From positions 10,620,985 to 10,684,984 of the forward strand of contig CM041196.1 in the NCBI GenBank assembly GCA_023078555.1: a DNA stretch of 64,000 bases, written 5' to 3'. This document shows, piece by piece, positions 20,869-30,848 of this stretch. Source of the stretch: Ulva prolifera (Eukaryota; Chlorophyta; Ulvophyceae; Ulvales; Ulvaceae). The position numbers and the translations under genes are program-made. The notes beneath the pieces were generated by a model. The model saw nothing but the letters and a program-made list of their open reading frames with translations. It made no database searches and was not told where the DNA came from. The number at the start of each line of letters is the position of its first letter. The first letter of the stretch is position 1.

Positions 20869-23800
20869 GGCTGCGGCCATGATCTCTTATATTATCGAAC
20901 GCATTCGGGTGAATGTGGTGCAGCCAGGTGAACCGGGTGTGCGCATCCTACACACCGACAAAGGGGGAGAGTTCATGGTCGAGGCCTTAAAACTCTACCT
21001 CCAGCGTCGTGGCATCACTCACCGCTTGACCCCCACAGCCGCTCATCGATGTAATGGCATGATTGAGCGGAGGATCGGAGTTGCCTTTGAGTCACTCCGT
21101 GCCGTGCTGCTCGCGAGCGGCCTGCCTCTGTTCCTGTGGATAGAATGCCTCGCCAGTGTTGTACATGGTCACAATCTCACGCCATCCTCGGCACTGTACC
21201 ATGACAAATTGGCGAGTATCCTCAAATCTCAGAAAGACCAGCATGCTGTCAACGCGTCTGCGGATGTTGACGAAGCTGAGCGGAGTTTGGGGAAGGGTAA
21301 GCGCATGAAAAAGGCCGAACGCGATAGGTTGAGGGAAGAGGAAAAACGCAAGTACAAGTTGCTTGCGACGACAGAGTTAGATGAGTTTTTGGTTCGGTCT
21401 TGTGATAAGGATATCATTCCTTACATGTCCTTTTTCAGAGACACCTCCGTTGAGGTGTTCCAAGATCTGCTGCGGCAACAGCGTCCGTGGGGGGTTGAGG
21501 TGTATGCATACCCTAGGGATGACAAGCTGCGGAAGTTGTCCCAAAGGGGTGTCCTCGCATACTGGGTCGGGGCTGGGCTGGGCCCCAGCATGCAGCGTGT
21601 ATACGCCCAGGATGTTCCTGGGGGTAGGGTTTTTGTTGTGCGCCAGGTTGTGTGCACTGCGGATCAGATGATCCGCCACGTACGAAAGTACAATGCGTCC
21701 GCCGTTGTGGACAAGAGAGAACGTGAGGAGTTTGCGAACTCCTATACGGTTGTCTTCGAGGGTGACGATGAGGGTGAGCGTGTTACTGACGCCGATGTGC
21801 CTCCATTCGCGGCAGAACACACCTATGACGGGGGAGTGTTGCGCCGTCTGCGTGACCAGCTTCACACCCCCCCTGGTCATGGTAGGGTCCCTGTCATGGA
21901 AATGACTTTCCGGCAGGATAACCCTGAGCCTAGTGAAGCCGTGTATTCTCCACGATTTGGAGCTGGCTCCTCTGCGGAGATTATCCGGCGTGACCCTGCT
22001 CGGGCCACACCGGAGATAGCCAGAACAGCTTTGCATCGCACGCGTGCGACATCCAGAGCTGTTGCCCACCCTGACGTCCCTGTCCCCTCTCGTGTGCGTG
22101 GTGAAGTGCATCACCCGGTCGCCGTACCCTCTCGCACTGCACATTACGTTGTCACGCGTAACGCTGCACTGCACGACCCTGGTGTAGAAGCTGCGTTCCC
22201 TGTTCAATTGTCTGTCAGTGCGTCTAACGATGACATGGATGAGGATGACGATGGTCCCGGCATCTATGATGACGATGACGAACAGCGCATGGACTACACC
22301 GTCTCAGATGATGAACGAGCTGTGGCTCATCAGAATCTGGAGGCTCAGCGGGTCCGTTCCGGGAGTAATTCGGCAGCGGCCTCAGCATCTGGCGCGGGGG
22401 CAGTTGCTCAGCCCTTGCGAGGAGCTGAGGCGCCGAGGCCCTTCTGGGAGGATGAGCCAGATGAGGTGGAGACCGGGTCCGAATTAGGGGGAGAGGATCC
22501 GGACCCCTCAGCCGCAGTTGAGGTTGATTTGCCTGACGAGGTGAGGGCCATTCCAGCCGCCTTGCCTCGCATAAAAATCAATCCTCTTGTACGCAGACAC
22601 CTTGTTCCATTGGCTGCGGATGTAGCAGCTGTACAAATGCATGAGCCTGCGGGCTCTGACGTTGCTAGTAGTGAGACAGTTGTAGCTGCTATTGATGTTT
22701 CAGCTTGTGATCAGGACACATCAGCCGCGGCTGACTGTGGAGTGTCCTGTGCAGGCCTGAAGCCTCAGCATGTGGAGTCTGGTGAGCAGCAGAGTGTTCA
22801 GCGTCGTGGGTCGCGCCGAGCAGCTGCCGCCAGGAAGCAGAAGGCCTCCTCCGACCCTGATATGCCTTCTATGAAGGAAGGACTTGCGGGTCCGGACAGG
22901 GATGCATGGCTGCGTGCCATGCAGGAGGAGGTAGATGCACTGGGTGAGCCCCGAACCTTCGGGTTGTGCTATCTGCCTGCGGGCAAACGGGCTATCTCGG
23001 GCAAATGGGTGCTCAAGATCAAGCGTGGGCCTGCAGGGGAGATTCAGCGCTACAAGGCACGCTATGTAGCGCGGGGTTTTTCTCAGGTAGAGGGTGTAGA
23101 CTTTTTTGAGACTTGGTCACCTGTTGGGAGCTATGCGACACTTCGTGTGTTGCTGTCAGTTGCTGCTCAGGCAGATTTAGAAATTAGACACATAGATATA
23201 CAGTGCGCTTTTCTGAATGGTGAGCTGGAGGAGGAAGTGTTCGTTGAACAGCCCCCGTACTTCACTGACGGGACAGCACGTGTATGGAGATTGCATAAAA
23301 CCCTGTATGGCCTGAAGCAAGCTGCTCGCGAGTGGCATAAAGCTTTAATAAAGGTCTTAGCAGAGATGGGATTTGTGTGCGCACAAAGTGATCCCGGACT
23401 GTATGTTAGAACATCTGGTCTTTGTTTTATTTTCCTGTGGGTCGACGACTTGTTCATATTTAGCGGCACTGCGGGGCTGCAAGAACTTGTCGACATAATT
23501 CTCACAAAATTTGAAGGCAGAGACCTGGGTGAACTAGCATGGGCACTTGGCACTGAGATCATGCGTGATCGTAAGGCCAAGACAATCACCATGACACAGC
23601 GAAACAAAATCCATAGCCTGCTTGAAAAGTATAGTATGTCTGATTGTCGAAAGTCTCCCACTCCGTTAGTGCCGCGGCAACAACCGAGGAGTGTGAAAGA
23701 GCACCCGGACCTGGAGAAAGCCAGTGCTGCTGAGCATTCCAGGTTCATGAGTGCTGTAGGAAGCATCCAGTACATTGCAGGAGTGACACGACCTGACCTC

Positions 23801-24406
23801 AGCTACGTGGCACATGCCCTGGCCCGGCACATGTCCAGTAGTCTGAAGGAACATTGGTTGGCTGTGCAACACGTTCTGAGATACCTGCAGTCCACAAAGA
23901 ATTTAGGAATACAATTTGTAGGCTCTGAGGGGCATGGGTGCCTGTTAGAGGCATTTTCTGATGCAGATTTTGCGAACTCTGCTGATTTGAAGAGTGTGTC
24001 TGGTATGGTTCTTCGAGTGTATGGGAACTGTGTTCTCTGGCGCTCGAAGAAACAGAATATAGTGGCTGGGGATACAACAGAGGCTGAGCTCATTGCGATG
24101 AGTGCAACAGCCAACGAGTTGATGTGGGTGAAGCAGTTGCTTCTCGACCTAAAGCTCGTCCCGTATAAGCCAACTCTGTGGGGTGATAATAAAAGTGCCA
24201 ATATTTTGGCTGTGAATGCTGTGTCCTCTGACAAATCCAAGCACATTCGTGTGCGGCACTTGCGAGTGCGGGAATATGTCCAGATGGATGAACTTAAGGT
24301 AGCATGGGTTGGCACTGTCGATCAGTTAGCAGATGTGTTTACTAAAGTGCTGCCCGGACCTGCTTTGCTAGAAGTTCGTAATAAACTCCAGCTAGTGGAG
24401 ACGTAG
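20819..24406 (+). pseudogene. pol: Element 2 integrase, reverse transcriptase and RNase H
   Basis: A long open phase to TAG at 24404; the nominal ATG at 20819 is not a real start. Integrase D and E are at 20957 (HTDKGGEF) and 21065 (GMIERR), exactly 35 residues apart. An acidic linker (a run of Asp/Glu near 22225-22300) leads to reverse transcriptase with GKWVLKIKRGPAGEIQRYKA, DIQCAFLNG and the polymerase box LWVDDLFIF (W874-V-D-D877 counted from 20819). RNase H has FSDADFAN, TTEAELIAMS and GDNKSAN. All catalytic residues visible here are kept. The linker carries 19 bases identical to the LTR start (22636-22654). Confidence 0.94.
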
Positions 24407-24416
24407 CAGGGTTTAT

Positions 24417-24423
24417 GGGGGAG
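24417..24423 (+). promoter_or_regulatory. Polypurine tract of element 2
   Basis: GGGGGAG directly precedes the 3' LTR start at 24424. Confidence 0.85.
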
Positions 24424-24781
24424 TGTCACAATGCATGAGCCTGCGGGCAGCAGTGTGGTGACAGGTGCACCCATGCACGAACGATCCGCGGATCCAGTGT
24501 AGGGGTAAGCCGCCAGCTAGGATCGTCTCGATGTAGTGAGAGAGATCGTGCGAGGGTTTCCCGCCGTAACCTTGAATGTTGAGTGTTCAGTGTGCATATA
24601 AGCATGTGCACACTGAGATCTGTAACCTTTCTCTTTACTGTCTCACGGTATTAGCACTCTCCTTTCAGCATCTCTCGGTTCTACCTCTGTGCGCAGCAGG
24701 TACGAGATGCTGGCTGTCCTGACCTGACTTGAACGAGGACTGCGCGTCCGCCCTGCACGTATGATGGTAGCTTTTCTGACA
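24424..24781 (+). repeat. 3' LTR of element 2 (358 bp)
   Basis: Same ends and length as the 5' LTR, with three substitutions. It is followed by CACAG. Confidence 0.96.
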
Positions 24782-24786
24782 CACAG
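24782..24786 (+). repeat. Right target-site duplication of element 2 (CACAG)
   Basis: Identical to 18833-18837. Confidence 0.88.
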
Positions 24787-25139
24787 TTCCACAGAGCTAT
24801 CAGTAGCGAGGACAGCACAAAGCAGGGATGGGCCTGGGCACATATATTCCAAGTGTTTTGCTGTGATCGACACAATTACCTTTGGTCGATTGGGGCGCTT
24901 CTGTTCCAGTCATTCCATCGTGTGCTGCATTGTTACCCCTGTCTTTTTATCCTGTCGTTTTTGTACGCTCGCTAGGGTGCCCAGCTCCCTGCGCTACCCG
25001 ACTAGTCAACAGCGTCCCACGCGCCTGCAACCATTCCACGCCACAGCGGTCTCAGGGTGCATCCTACATTGGCGCATGCATACACTGCTGCTCACACATT
25101 CAGCGCGGGCACTCCGTAATATCAACGCAGCGCCAGCTC

Positions 25140-25430
25140 TGATGAATATCAACCATAACATACAGACTTCCCATCGCATATTCGGGAACTCTGGTGGGTG
25201 CTCGCGATTGCGCGGCATCTCGGCGAGGCCAGCCAAGCAGGAGGTCGTCTTGGGCGCATCACGGGTATTTATACCTGCGCTTGCTGAATCGGGACACACA
25301 TTCTTCCGTCCAGATGGGGTGCCATCTAGTTGTGCATACTGCTTACACGTTGTCATAGCATATTGCGTATGTTCTGCTTGTCACACTGTTGGCAAAATTC
25401 TTCGTACTGCGACGAATGCCCATCATTGCG
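25140..25430 (+). repeat. LTR-like dispersed repeat, copy B
   Basis: Shares with copies A and C the CGGCGAGGCCAGC block (A and B only), the TATTTATACC box (25266-25275), the GCGCTTGCTG block, a GATGGGGTGCCA-like block and the TTCGTACTGCGACG block (25401-25414). It lies about 60 bases before the set of unrecognised coding blocks that follows, which it may drive. Its boundaries are not defined. Confidence 0.5.
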
Positions 25431-25488
25431 CTACATCCGGAGGTAACAAGCCCCCACGGAACTCCGCTCTCAGATACCATGTGTATGC

Positions 25489-26061
25489 ATGCGATCTCTC
25501 ACCTGTGCGCGTGCGCTAGCCACTAGCCACGAACACCATCCATCGGGCCTGTCTATTCCAATTCATAACATGCCCCAGGCCTATTCGATCAAAGCTTTCA
25601 ACATGGTCGTGCTTGCCATCATCTGTGGCCCATATGAGGACTCTGTGTACGATTTTGTATTTGAAGTAGAGTACAACGAGTTGATTGCCGTGATGACGCC
25701 ATTGGCCAATGGCCGAGGGCGCTGGAGGTGCGCTTACTAAACATCATAACAAAGTCGGCTTAGGTGGAGTGCATCGAGTCTCCACATGGCGATTTGATGA
25801 CAAAGGCCGTGTCATCGGCAAAACGACATTCATTGTCTATGTACTATTGGCGGGGCTCACGACTGACGGCCCAATGCGAGATAACTAATCTAAAAACATC
25901 CACGGGTCTGCGCCCGTGTGACATCTGTACACTGCTTGGGAAGAAATTGCCGTTCAACGCAACCAAATTACTTTGGTGCGTAGTCCCAGTGAACACAACA
26001 TGGACTCTTATGACATGCGCCGTGAAGCAGTTGCCCCCCTGAATGCTCCCTTGACACTGTG
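25489..26061 (+). pseudogene. Unrecognised coding blocks (first part of a possible multi-exon gene)
   Basis: Three protein-like stretches follow one another in different phases. The first is 25489-25740, containing IKAFNMVVLAIICGPYEDSV and VFEVEYNELIAVMTPLANG. The second is 25711-25888 from an ATG, containing HRVSTWRFDDKGRVIGKTTF. The third is about 25937-26061, containing WEEIAVQRNQITLVRS. Together they look like one protein broken by short introns or frameshifts. No family is recognised. The upstream LTR-like repeat suggests that they may be part of a transposable element, which is inference only. Confidence 0.35.
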
Positions 26062-26111
26062 ACAACATGTGCACATGTTATGCTGCGTAACATGCACGTG
26101 AATGGAAAAAC

Positions 26112-26486
26112 GTGCAGGAGAAACATGACTTGATTGACAAATTGTACCGCACCGAGCACCGACGTATTAGATGTTTGTCAGTGACATTCGGGAAACTGAA
26201 GGGGTCTTTGACGGAAGCCCAGATGGCAGTGTACCTTGAATTTGCAAGAAGCATTGAAGAGTTTTGCGGCCGTGCAGCGTCGAATCTTGATGCAGGTGAG
26301 AAAAGGTTTCGAATGCATATGCAAGGGATGTTCGAAATCAACATTGCGTCGGCAGCGGAAGCTCAGGATTGGATCAAGGAGTACATGCAGGCCGTCATGA
26401 AGGAGAATGAAGCCAACAACATCCGCATGCATTGTTGGGAACGGTCAGAAACACATATGGTGCATTGTAACAGTTGCAAGGTGTAA
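26112..26486 (+). CDS. Hypothetical helical protein block, 124 codons
   Basis: The frame is strongly helical and charged (LSVTFGKLKGSLTEAQMAVY, then a SIEEFCGRAASNLDAGEKRF block) and ends with two Cys/His pairs (MHCWERSETHMVHCNSCKV) that could bind metal. A protein-like continuation in another phase (RDFHDKFTVERAIGYTFKNH, about 26500-26620) suggests a frameshift or a very short intron at the GTAAGT near 26484. No family is recognised. Confidence 0.4.
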   Translation: MQEKHDLIDKLYRTEHRRIRCLSVTFGKLKGSLTEAQMAVYLEFARSIEEFCGRAASNLDAGEKRFRMHMQGMFEINIASAAEAQDWIKEYMQAVMKENEANNIRMHCWERSETHMVHCNSCKV

Positions 26487-26723
26487 GTGTGGTGGTTGTG
26501 CAGATCCGGGATTTTCATGATAAGTTTACGGTGGAACGCGCAATCGGCTATACTTTTAAAAATCATATGTCACGTGATTTCCGTGCAGTTCATCTGTGGA
26601 ACATGACAGAACAAGAGTGAGACACCATCTAGCGTTACACGTGTTCGATCCCGTGTGCACATCGGTTGACACCTACTATCCATTGACGGATCGTCGCATG
26701 AGACATGAACAGCATCCCGGTGC

Positions 26724-27071
26724 ATGCAGAACCATAAGAGCATCATCAAAACGGTCGTAGAGACCGTCCCGCCCGAGTTCACCTGCAAGAACGGGCGCAT
26801 CACGGACATCCAGTACGTCCCGGCGTACTGGGACCTGACGAAGGCGACTTACCCGGCCTCCGGCATCATCCACGGCTTCGGCCGCACCCTGCTTGTCGAG
26901 ATGGGGCGCGAACCGGTGGCGTTCGACCCGAAGCAGACGCTGGCTGCGCAATTGACTGAGATCGCCCGTGCAACAAAGACCTCGTGGACACCGGACACGC
27001 TCCTGAACATATTTGCCTTTATGTTCATGGCGTTTCCCCACCAGAAACAGGTGCGACCGATCCACGCCTAG
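26724..27071 (+). CDS. Hypothetical protein block, 115 codons
   Basis: The protein-like sequence includes VVETVPPEFTCKNGRITDIQ, VPAYWDLTKATYPASG and HGFGRTLLVEMGREPVAF. Codon composition is GC-rich and differs from the flanking DNA. The preceding CATGCAG could be a splice acceptor, so this may be an internal exon and the first ATG need not be a start. No family is recognised. Confidence 0.4.
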   Translation: MQNHKSIIKTVVETVPPEFTCKNGRITDIQYVPAYWDLTKATYPASGIIHGFGRTLLVEMGREPVAFDPKQTLAAQLTEIARATKTSWTPDTLLNIFAFMFMAFPHQKQVRPIHA

Positions 27072-27149
27072 ACATGTCACCGTCCTATGCCAAGTGAAAA
27101 ACAGCCATTGCCCTAAAACGTGTGATGCTCTTATCAACTCGATGCACAG

Positions 27150-27512
27150 TTGTCAAACTCAACAGACGGTGTATGTGCATTCACGGTAGGAATTGTCTTG
27201 GGTTTTGCCTCAATGTCGAAGTTAAAAGACAAAGTCACAACGAAGTTGATCCCAACCGGCAATGTGCAGTTCGTCAAAGACCATTTCGCCGAGAAGAGGG
27301 TGTCCGGGCCTATGATAAAGGCTGCGTCCAAGGTCGTCTACCAGGACATCCCAGGCTTCACAACGAAAGGGGAGTGCTCGAATAGAGTCCTGAACCATCA
27401 CTGTGGAAGGTCGGAAGGCAGCAACACCGACCCGCTCAAGTGGCTCAGCATCTTTAAGATGGAAGATGACAGAGAGAAAGTGGGTACGTGCCTGACCGGA
27501 ATGACCTCATGA
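27150..27512 (+). CDS. Hypothetical protein block, 120 codons
   Basis: The sequence reads FTVGIVLGFASMSKLKDKVT, then VKDHFAEKRVSGPMIKAASK and DPLKWLSIFKMEDD. It is probably an exon of the same gene as the neighbouring blocks. The GTGGGTACG near 27479 could be a donor. The function is unknown. Confidence 0.35.
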   Translation: MSNSTDGVCAFTVGIVLGFASMSKLKDKVTTKLIPTGNVQFVKDHFAEKRVSGPMIKAASKVVYQDIPGFTTKGECSNRVLNHHCGRSEGSNTDPLKWLSIFKMEDDREKVGTCLTGMTS

Positions 27513-27549
27513 TCATGCTGCCCATGAATGTGGTATCGCTAGCTCTGTA

Positions 27550-28560
27550 ATGCAATCCGTAGAAGATGTGTATGCGTCGATACCTTGGATGCACTTGTTT
27601 GCAACGCCCTCTTCGAACACGTCCAATTCGTGCTCATACACCAAGGACCCCTGTGCAGTGAATCTCGACGAAAAGCAGACCGAGGCGGAAGAGTTCGCCT
27701 ACACGGATGATGAGGAGCAAGCCGAGCGGACATCGCCGGAACACGCACCGGTGCCGGAGGGATCTCAAGCGGAGACGGCCACTCCTCAGAAGATCCCAAA
27801 GCAAGCCGCCACACCGACAACCATTGCAAGCGGCTCCCGTCCGGTTCACAGCGTCGCGGCCCCCGTCCGTTGGCCGGACCCGACTCAGGCACTGATGGCG
27901 ATGGTGAAGAAAGTGCACGCGGAGCTCGAGAAGACCAACGGTCGACTGGTCCTCCTTGATAAGAGGGTGCAATCGGTCCCCGTAGCTGATATTCCCGGTG
28001 AAGAATCCGACAAGGAGTCCGATGACTCAGATGACAGGGGCACCGTCATCGACACGGAGGAAGATGAGCCGGACACCGCCGAGAAGGTAGCCAACGACTC
28101 GGACGATGACTTCGATCCCTCACAGCTGCCCGTGAAGATGAAGATCGAAGGGGCGGAGCAGGAGGTAGCAGCCGCACAGCCGTCGAAGGAGAAGGCAATG
28201 AAGGTGCCAGTCATTGATATCCCCGAAGATGATGTGGCACCTGGAGTGGTTCCGCCCGACAACGACGGGCCCCCTGAAACGCAAGCCCCAGCGGACGATC
28301 AGGGGATCGACAGCTTCGGACAGGAAGCAGCGCAGCCAAAAGAAGTCAAGCGCAAGAAGAAAACCACAGCCGTAGAGGGGAACGTGGTCAAACGGATGAG
28401 GATTGACGACTCCGAGGCCTTCCCAGGTGAAGGTCTGGAAGACGCCGCTGCAGCAGCCGCAGACAAAGAGGAAAAGAGGCGGGTAAAAAGGGAGAAGAAG
28501 GCGAAGAAAATGGTCCACGCGCAACTGCAGAAAAGCGCCGCCAAGAATCAGACCGCTTAA
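27550..28560 (+). CDS. Hypothetical charged, probably nuclear protein, 336 codons
   Basis: The longest intact frame of this region. After about 40 ordinary residues it becomes low-complexity: Pro/Thr/Ala-rich to about 120, one helical stretch (ALMAMVKKVHAELEKTNGRL, about 117-136), then acidic runs (EESDKESDDSDD; DSDDDFDPS). A basic end follows with EVKRKKKTTAVEGNVVKRMR and EEKRRVKREKKAKK, which look like nuclear localisation signals. No catalytic domain is visible. Similar composition occurs in chromatin-associated and transposon-encoded DNA-binding proteins, but composition alone proves nothing. It could be the last exon of a gene formed with the three preceding blocks. Confidence 0.5.
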   Translation: MQSVEDVYASIPWMHLFATPSSNTSNSCSYTKDPCAVNLDEKQTEAEEFAYTDDEEQAERTSPEHAPVPEGSQAETATPQKIPKQAATPTTIASGSRPVHSVAAPVRWPDPTQALMAMVKKVHAELEKTNGRLVLLDKRVQSVPVADIPGEESDKESDDSDDRGTVIDTEEDEPDTAEKVANDSDDDFDPSQLPVKMKIEGAEQEVAAAQPSKEKAMKVPVIDIPEDDVAPGVVPPDNDGPPETQAPADDQGIDSFGQEAAQPKEVKRKKKTTAVEGNVVKRMRIDDSEAFPGEGLEDAAAAAADKEEKRRVKREKKAKKMVHAQLQKSAAKNQTA

Positions 28561-28639
28561 TAGGATGGATGTCTCTAGTGTAGCTGCAGAATGTTTGACT
28601 TGGCATTAAAAAGGAATCGATGTAACGACAACATTTAAA

Positions 28640-28706
28640 CAGCGGATAGCTCAGTGGAAGAGCACCGGCGCAAGCCGGCGACCTGTGTTCGACTCACAGT
28701 CCGTTG
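28640..28706 (+). tRNA. tRNA-like structure with a GCAA tetraloop instead of an anticodon loop (pseudo-tRNA or SINE head)
   Basis: The sequence folds as a cloverleaf: a 7-bp acceptor (28640-28646 with 28700-28706, one G-U pair), a D arm GCTC/GAGC with loop AGTGGAA, and a T arm CTGTG/CACAG with loop TTCGACT. The anticodon arm is CCGGC-GCAA-GCCGG, so the loop has four bases and no anticodon. The internal promoter A box (TAGCTCAGTGG) matches consensus well; the B box (around TGTTCGACTCA) matches partly. A decoding tRNA is therefore unlikely. A tRNA pseudogene or the head of a tRNA-derived SINE is more likely. Confidence 0.55.
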
Positions 28707-28940
28707 GAATTCCCCGCTCCTCCTTGTATAACTTGAATGCACTCCAGCAACAACCTCGATTGCTGAGTTCCTGTAGGACATGTCCATGCCTTGCACCTCA
28801 GTCGCCTCACGTCACCTTGTATGTCTGCCAGTCACCAGAAATGGGATGGCAACTGTCGCTGGAAACCCGATTCTTTGTTCCTGATCTCCGGTCTTGACTG
28901 GGAAGGCTACCACGAGAGCCGGTGAAATCACAAGGCAAAT
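28707..28940. other. Sequence after the tRNA-like unit, nothing recognised
   Basis: If the tRNA-like unit is a SINE head, its body would lie here. I see no poly-A tail or target duplication that would prove it. Confidence 0.3.
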
Positions 28941-28949
28941 CGCGAGTTC

Positions 28950-29990
28950 TTCCAACTCAGCCCCGGCACAATAGCGTTACCTGGCAGCCATCGCCGCACA
29001 CCCGCTGCACCCACCCGAATAACGTAAGATCCCCGGATAACTGCGGCTATAAGGATTTTCGGCTGATGCCACCGAGCGTCAAAGTTAATCTTATCTATAA
29101 AAACTTCGTGCGCCTGTCGGAGGATTGGCAGGAGTCCATCCGGAAGCCGCCCCGAAATGTTCAATCGGGTGACAGAGTTGCCTGTCGCTTGTATTGATTG
29201 ACGCCCATCGGCCCAGCACGACTACTTTTTAGTCTATAAGGACCACCCTCTGAAACCATCTAGTGGTGAAGGGTCAAGCGAGTCAGCCTGGTAGTCCAAA
29301 GTGTAACATCACTCACTCGGACATGGCCATTAAATGTCATGGCTGTCCTACATCAGATGTCACAGCAAGAGCTCCGGCGTGCGATTGTACAAGACTCATA
29401 AGCTGCATGCGCTGAGTTGACGCAGACCATTCAGACAATGTTGGCGCAGGCCACCACGCATACTGGCATTATTACTCGTGTGAGTGAGTAGCAAGCCAGC
29501 ATCAGGACTGGCCTTCAGCAGAGTGAGGATAGGCACCGTGCCTTGCACAATGAAATGCTCGAGGAGATTCGTGCTCTCTGCAACGACATCACTACTCTTT
29601 CGCGAGCTGCAGCGGCAGAATAGGCCGCCGAAGCAGAGTCCCGATCTGTGCTGGCAGCGGTGTCCGCACGCTCTTGTGACAACAATTCAAGCGCTTCAGA
29701 CATCCTGATTCCGTCTCTAGGCACTACACTACGTTCTTGAACCTAGTCACACGGATCAAGCTCAATGGCCACGAATACGACGAATTAGACTTGATTGCCA
29801 AGTTCGTCGTTGGCTTGAACACGGACACGATTGCACAATGGCGTGATATCATAGCAGTTGCGTGCGGACATCATAACATGTAGCGAATCTTTGGCCGCTT
29901 CAAATACCACTCGCGTAGGCATTGCGTGTAATTGCGCCTTGGTCCTACCGTGCCACTTATCAGGCTTCTTAACGGCTCTCACCTAGCAAT
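28950..29990 (+). pseudogene. Unassigned gag-like family, copy 1 (decayed)
   Basis: The stretch AACTTCGTGCGCCTGTCGGA (29102) and the following 200 bases match 34412-34620. The stretch from about 29335 to 29590 matches the frame at 34657 onward, but with several stops (for example TAA near 29399 and TAG near 29489). Near 29750-29880 there is a further protein-like stretch, YDELDLIAKFVVGLNTDTIA, which resembles retrotransposon gag helices. All frames are broken. I place it as a decayed retroelement gag by general resemblance only. Confidence 0.5.
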
Positions 29991-30229
29991 TATATGTTGA
30001 ATGCGATGTTGAATTGAAAACATACCACTGCTTTTGCTGAAATAAAGTTACTATCCCGTGTAGCATGTTCCAATAATACTATTCGCGGCCACTCGCACGA
30101 CACCTTTCGCCCACTGTACAAGAACACCAACATTGCACTCACACCTCACCACATTAGCATTAGTTGTCAATCTCTAGTAGCTACCATAATTCATCATCGA
30201 CATGATATGCAGGTGGCTGCCATGTCATT

Positions 30230-30660
30230 TAAGATTTGCATGGACATGCTACCACCCCTCATCGAAGGACACCTCGCAGTAGCAAGCTCCTTCGATTGAG
30301 ACCAACAAGGTCCTCCCATTCCATGGCGAGACGCCATGTCTCTTGCTCGCCACGGCAACATTCCCCGGGCCGAGGTCATCCCCTGCCACTTGCAACCCCA
30401 TGGCGCATGCGTGTCTGCGGGGCGCGCGACTTGACCCCCGAAGCCCTATCCCCGCAAGGTCGCACCCGCAGCGTGCAAACCAGAAAGCGTGTCTGCGGGC
30501 AGCGCGACCGGACGCCCGCAGCCGACATTTCCCCGGGGCGCACCCGTGGCTCGTGAACCAGAAAGCGAGTCCGTGGGCGGCGCGATTGGACGCCGGAAGA
30601 CATGCCGGAAGCCGACATTTCCCCAAACCGCACCCGTGGCTCGTGAACCAGAAATGAGGT
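30230..30660 (+). repeat. GC-rich minisatellite, units of about 78-90 bp
   Basis: Successive units share AACCAGAAAGCG, a GTCTGCGGGC-like block, CCGACATTTCCCC and CGCACCCGTGGCTCGTG. Clear copies begin near 30478, 30556 and 30646, and more diverged copies lie before (about 30325-30475). The array runs into the hairpin at 30675. Confidence 0.7.
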
Positions 30661-30674
30661 TCGTCGTGTGGGCA

Positions 30675-30848
30675 CAATGTTGTTGCTTGTGAAAAGCTTG
30701 CGGGTGCGGCCGCGTGCGGCCAAGAGGTGACCGGCCGTTGGGATGGGCTCGCCGGTGGAAGGGCATACCGGCGAGCCCATCCCAACGGCCGGTCACCTCT
30801 TGGCCGCACGCAGCCGCACCCGCAGGCTTTTCACGGCCAACAACAATG
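30675..30848. repeat. Long inverted repeat: 82-bp arms, 10-base loop
   Basis: The left arm 30675-30756 is the reverse complement of 30767-30848 with about six mismatches, all in the outer half. The inner 45 bp or so (through AAGAGGTGACCGGCCG) pair perfectly. The loop is GGAAGGGCAT. In single-stranded DNA or RNA this would form a very stable hairpin. It could be a fold-back element, a transposon end or the result of a template switch. No target duplication was identified. Confidence 0.92.

Larger units (their letters stand above)
18838..24781 (+). mobile_element. Ty1/copia LTR retrotransposon, element 2 (young, defective)
   Basis: A 5,944-bp element with two 358-bp LTRs differing at only 3 positions, a CACAG target duplication, an initiator-Met primer site and a polypurine tract. 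Reading order is zinc knuckle, protease, integrase, reverse transcriptase, RNase H. Compared with element 1, the gag part before the zinc knuckle is only about 100 codons and lacks the UBN2-like capsid region. Two single-base frameshifts around 20680 and 20865 displace about 60 codons at the start of the integrase core. Near-identical LTRs indicate a recent insertion, so either the element was moved by proteins of another copy or the lesions are very recent or are assembly errors. Confidence 0.95.

Noticed and set aside
20855-20870. Programmed ribosomal frameshift at the A6 run in element 2
   Set aside because: A +1 shift is needed here after a separate -1 change upstream; no stimulatory structure is evident, and a simple insertion in a homopolymer explains it better.
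21377-22207. 276-codon minus-strand frame inside element 2 pol
   Set aside because: Antisense shadow of the integrase and linker coding sequence.
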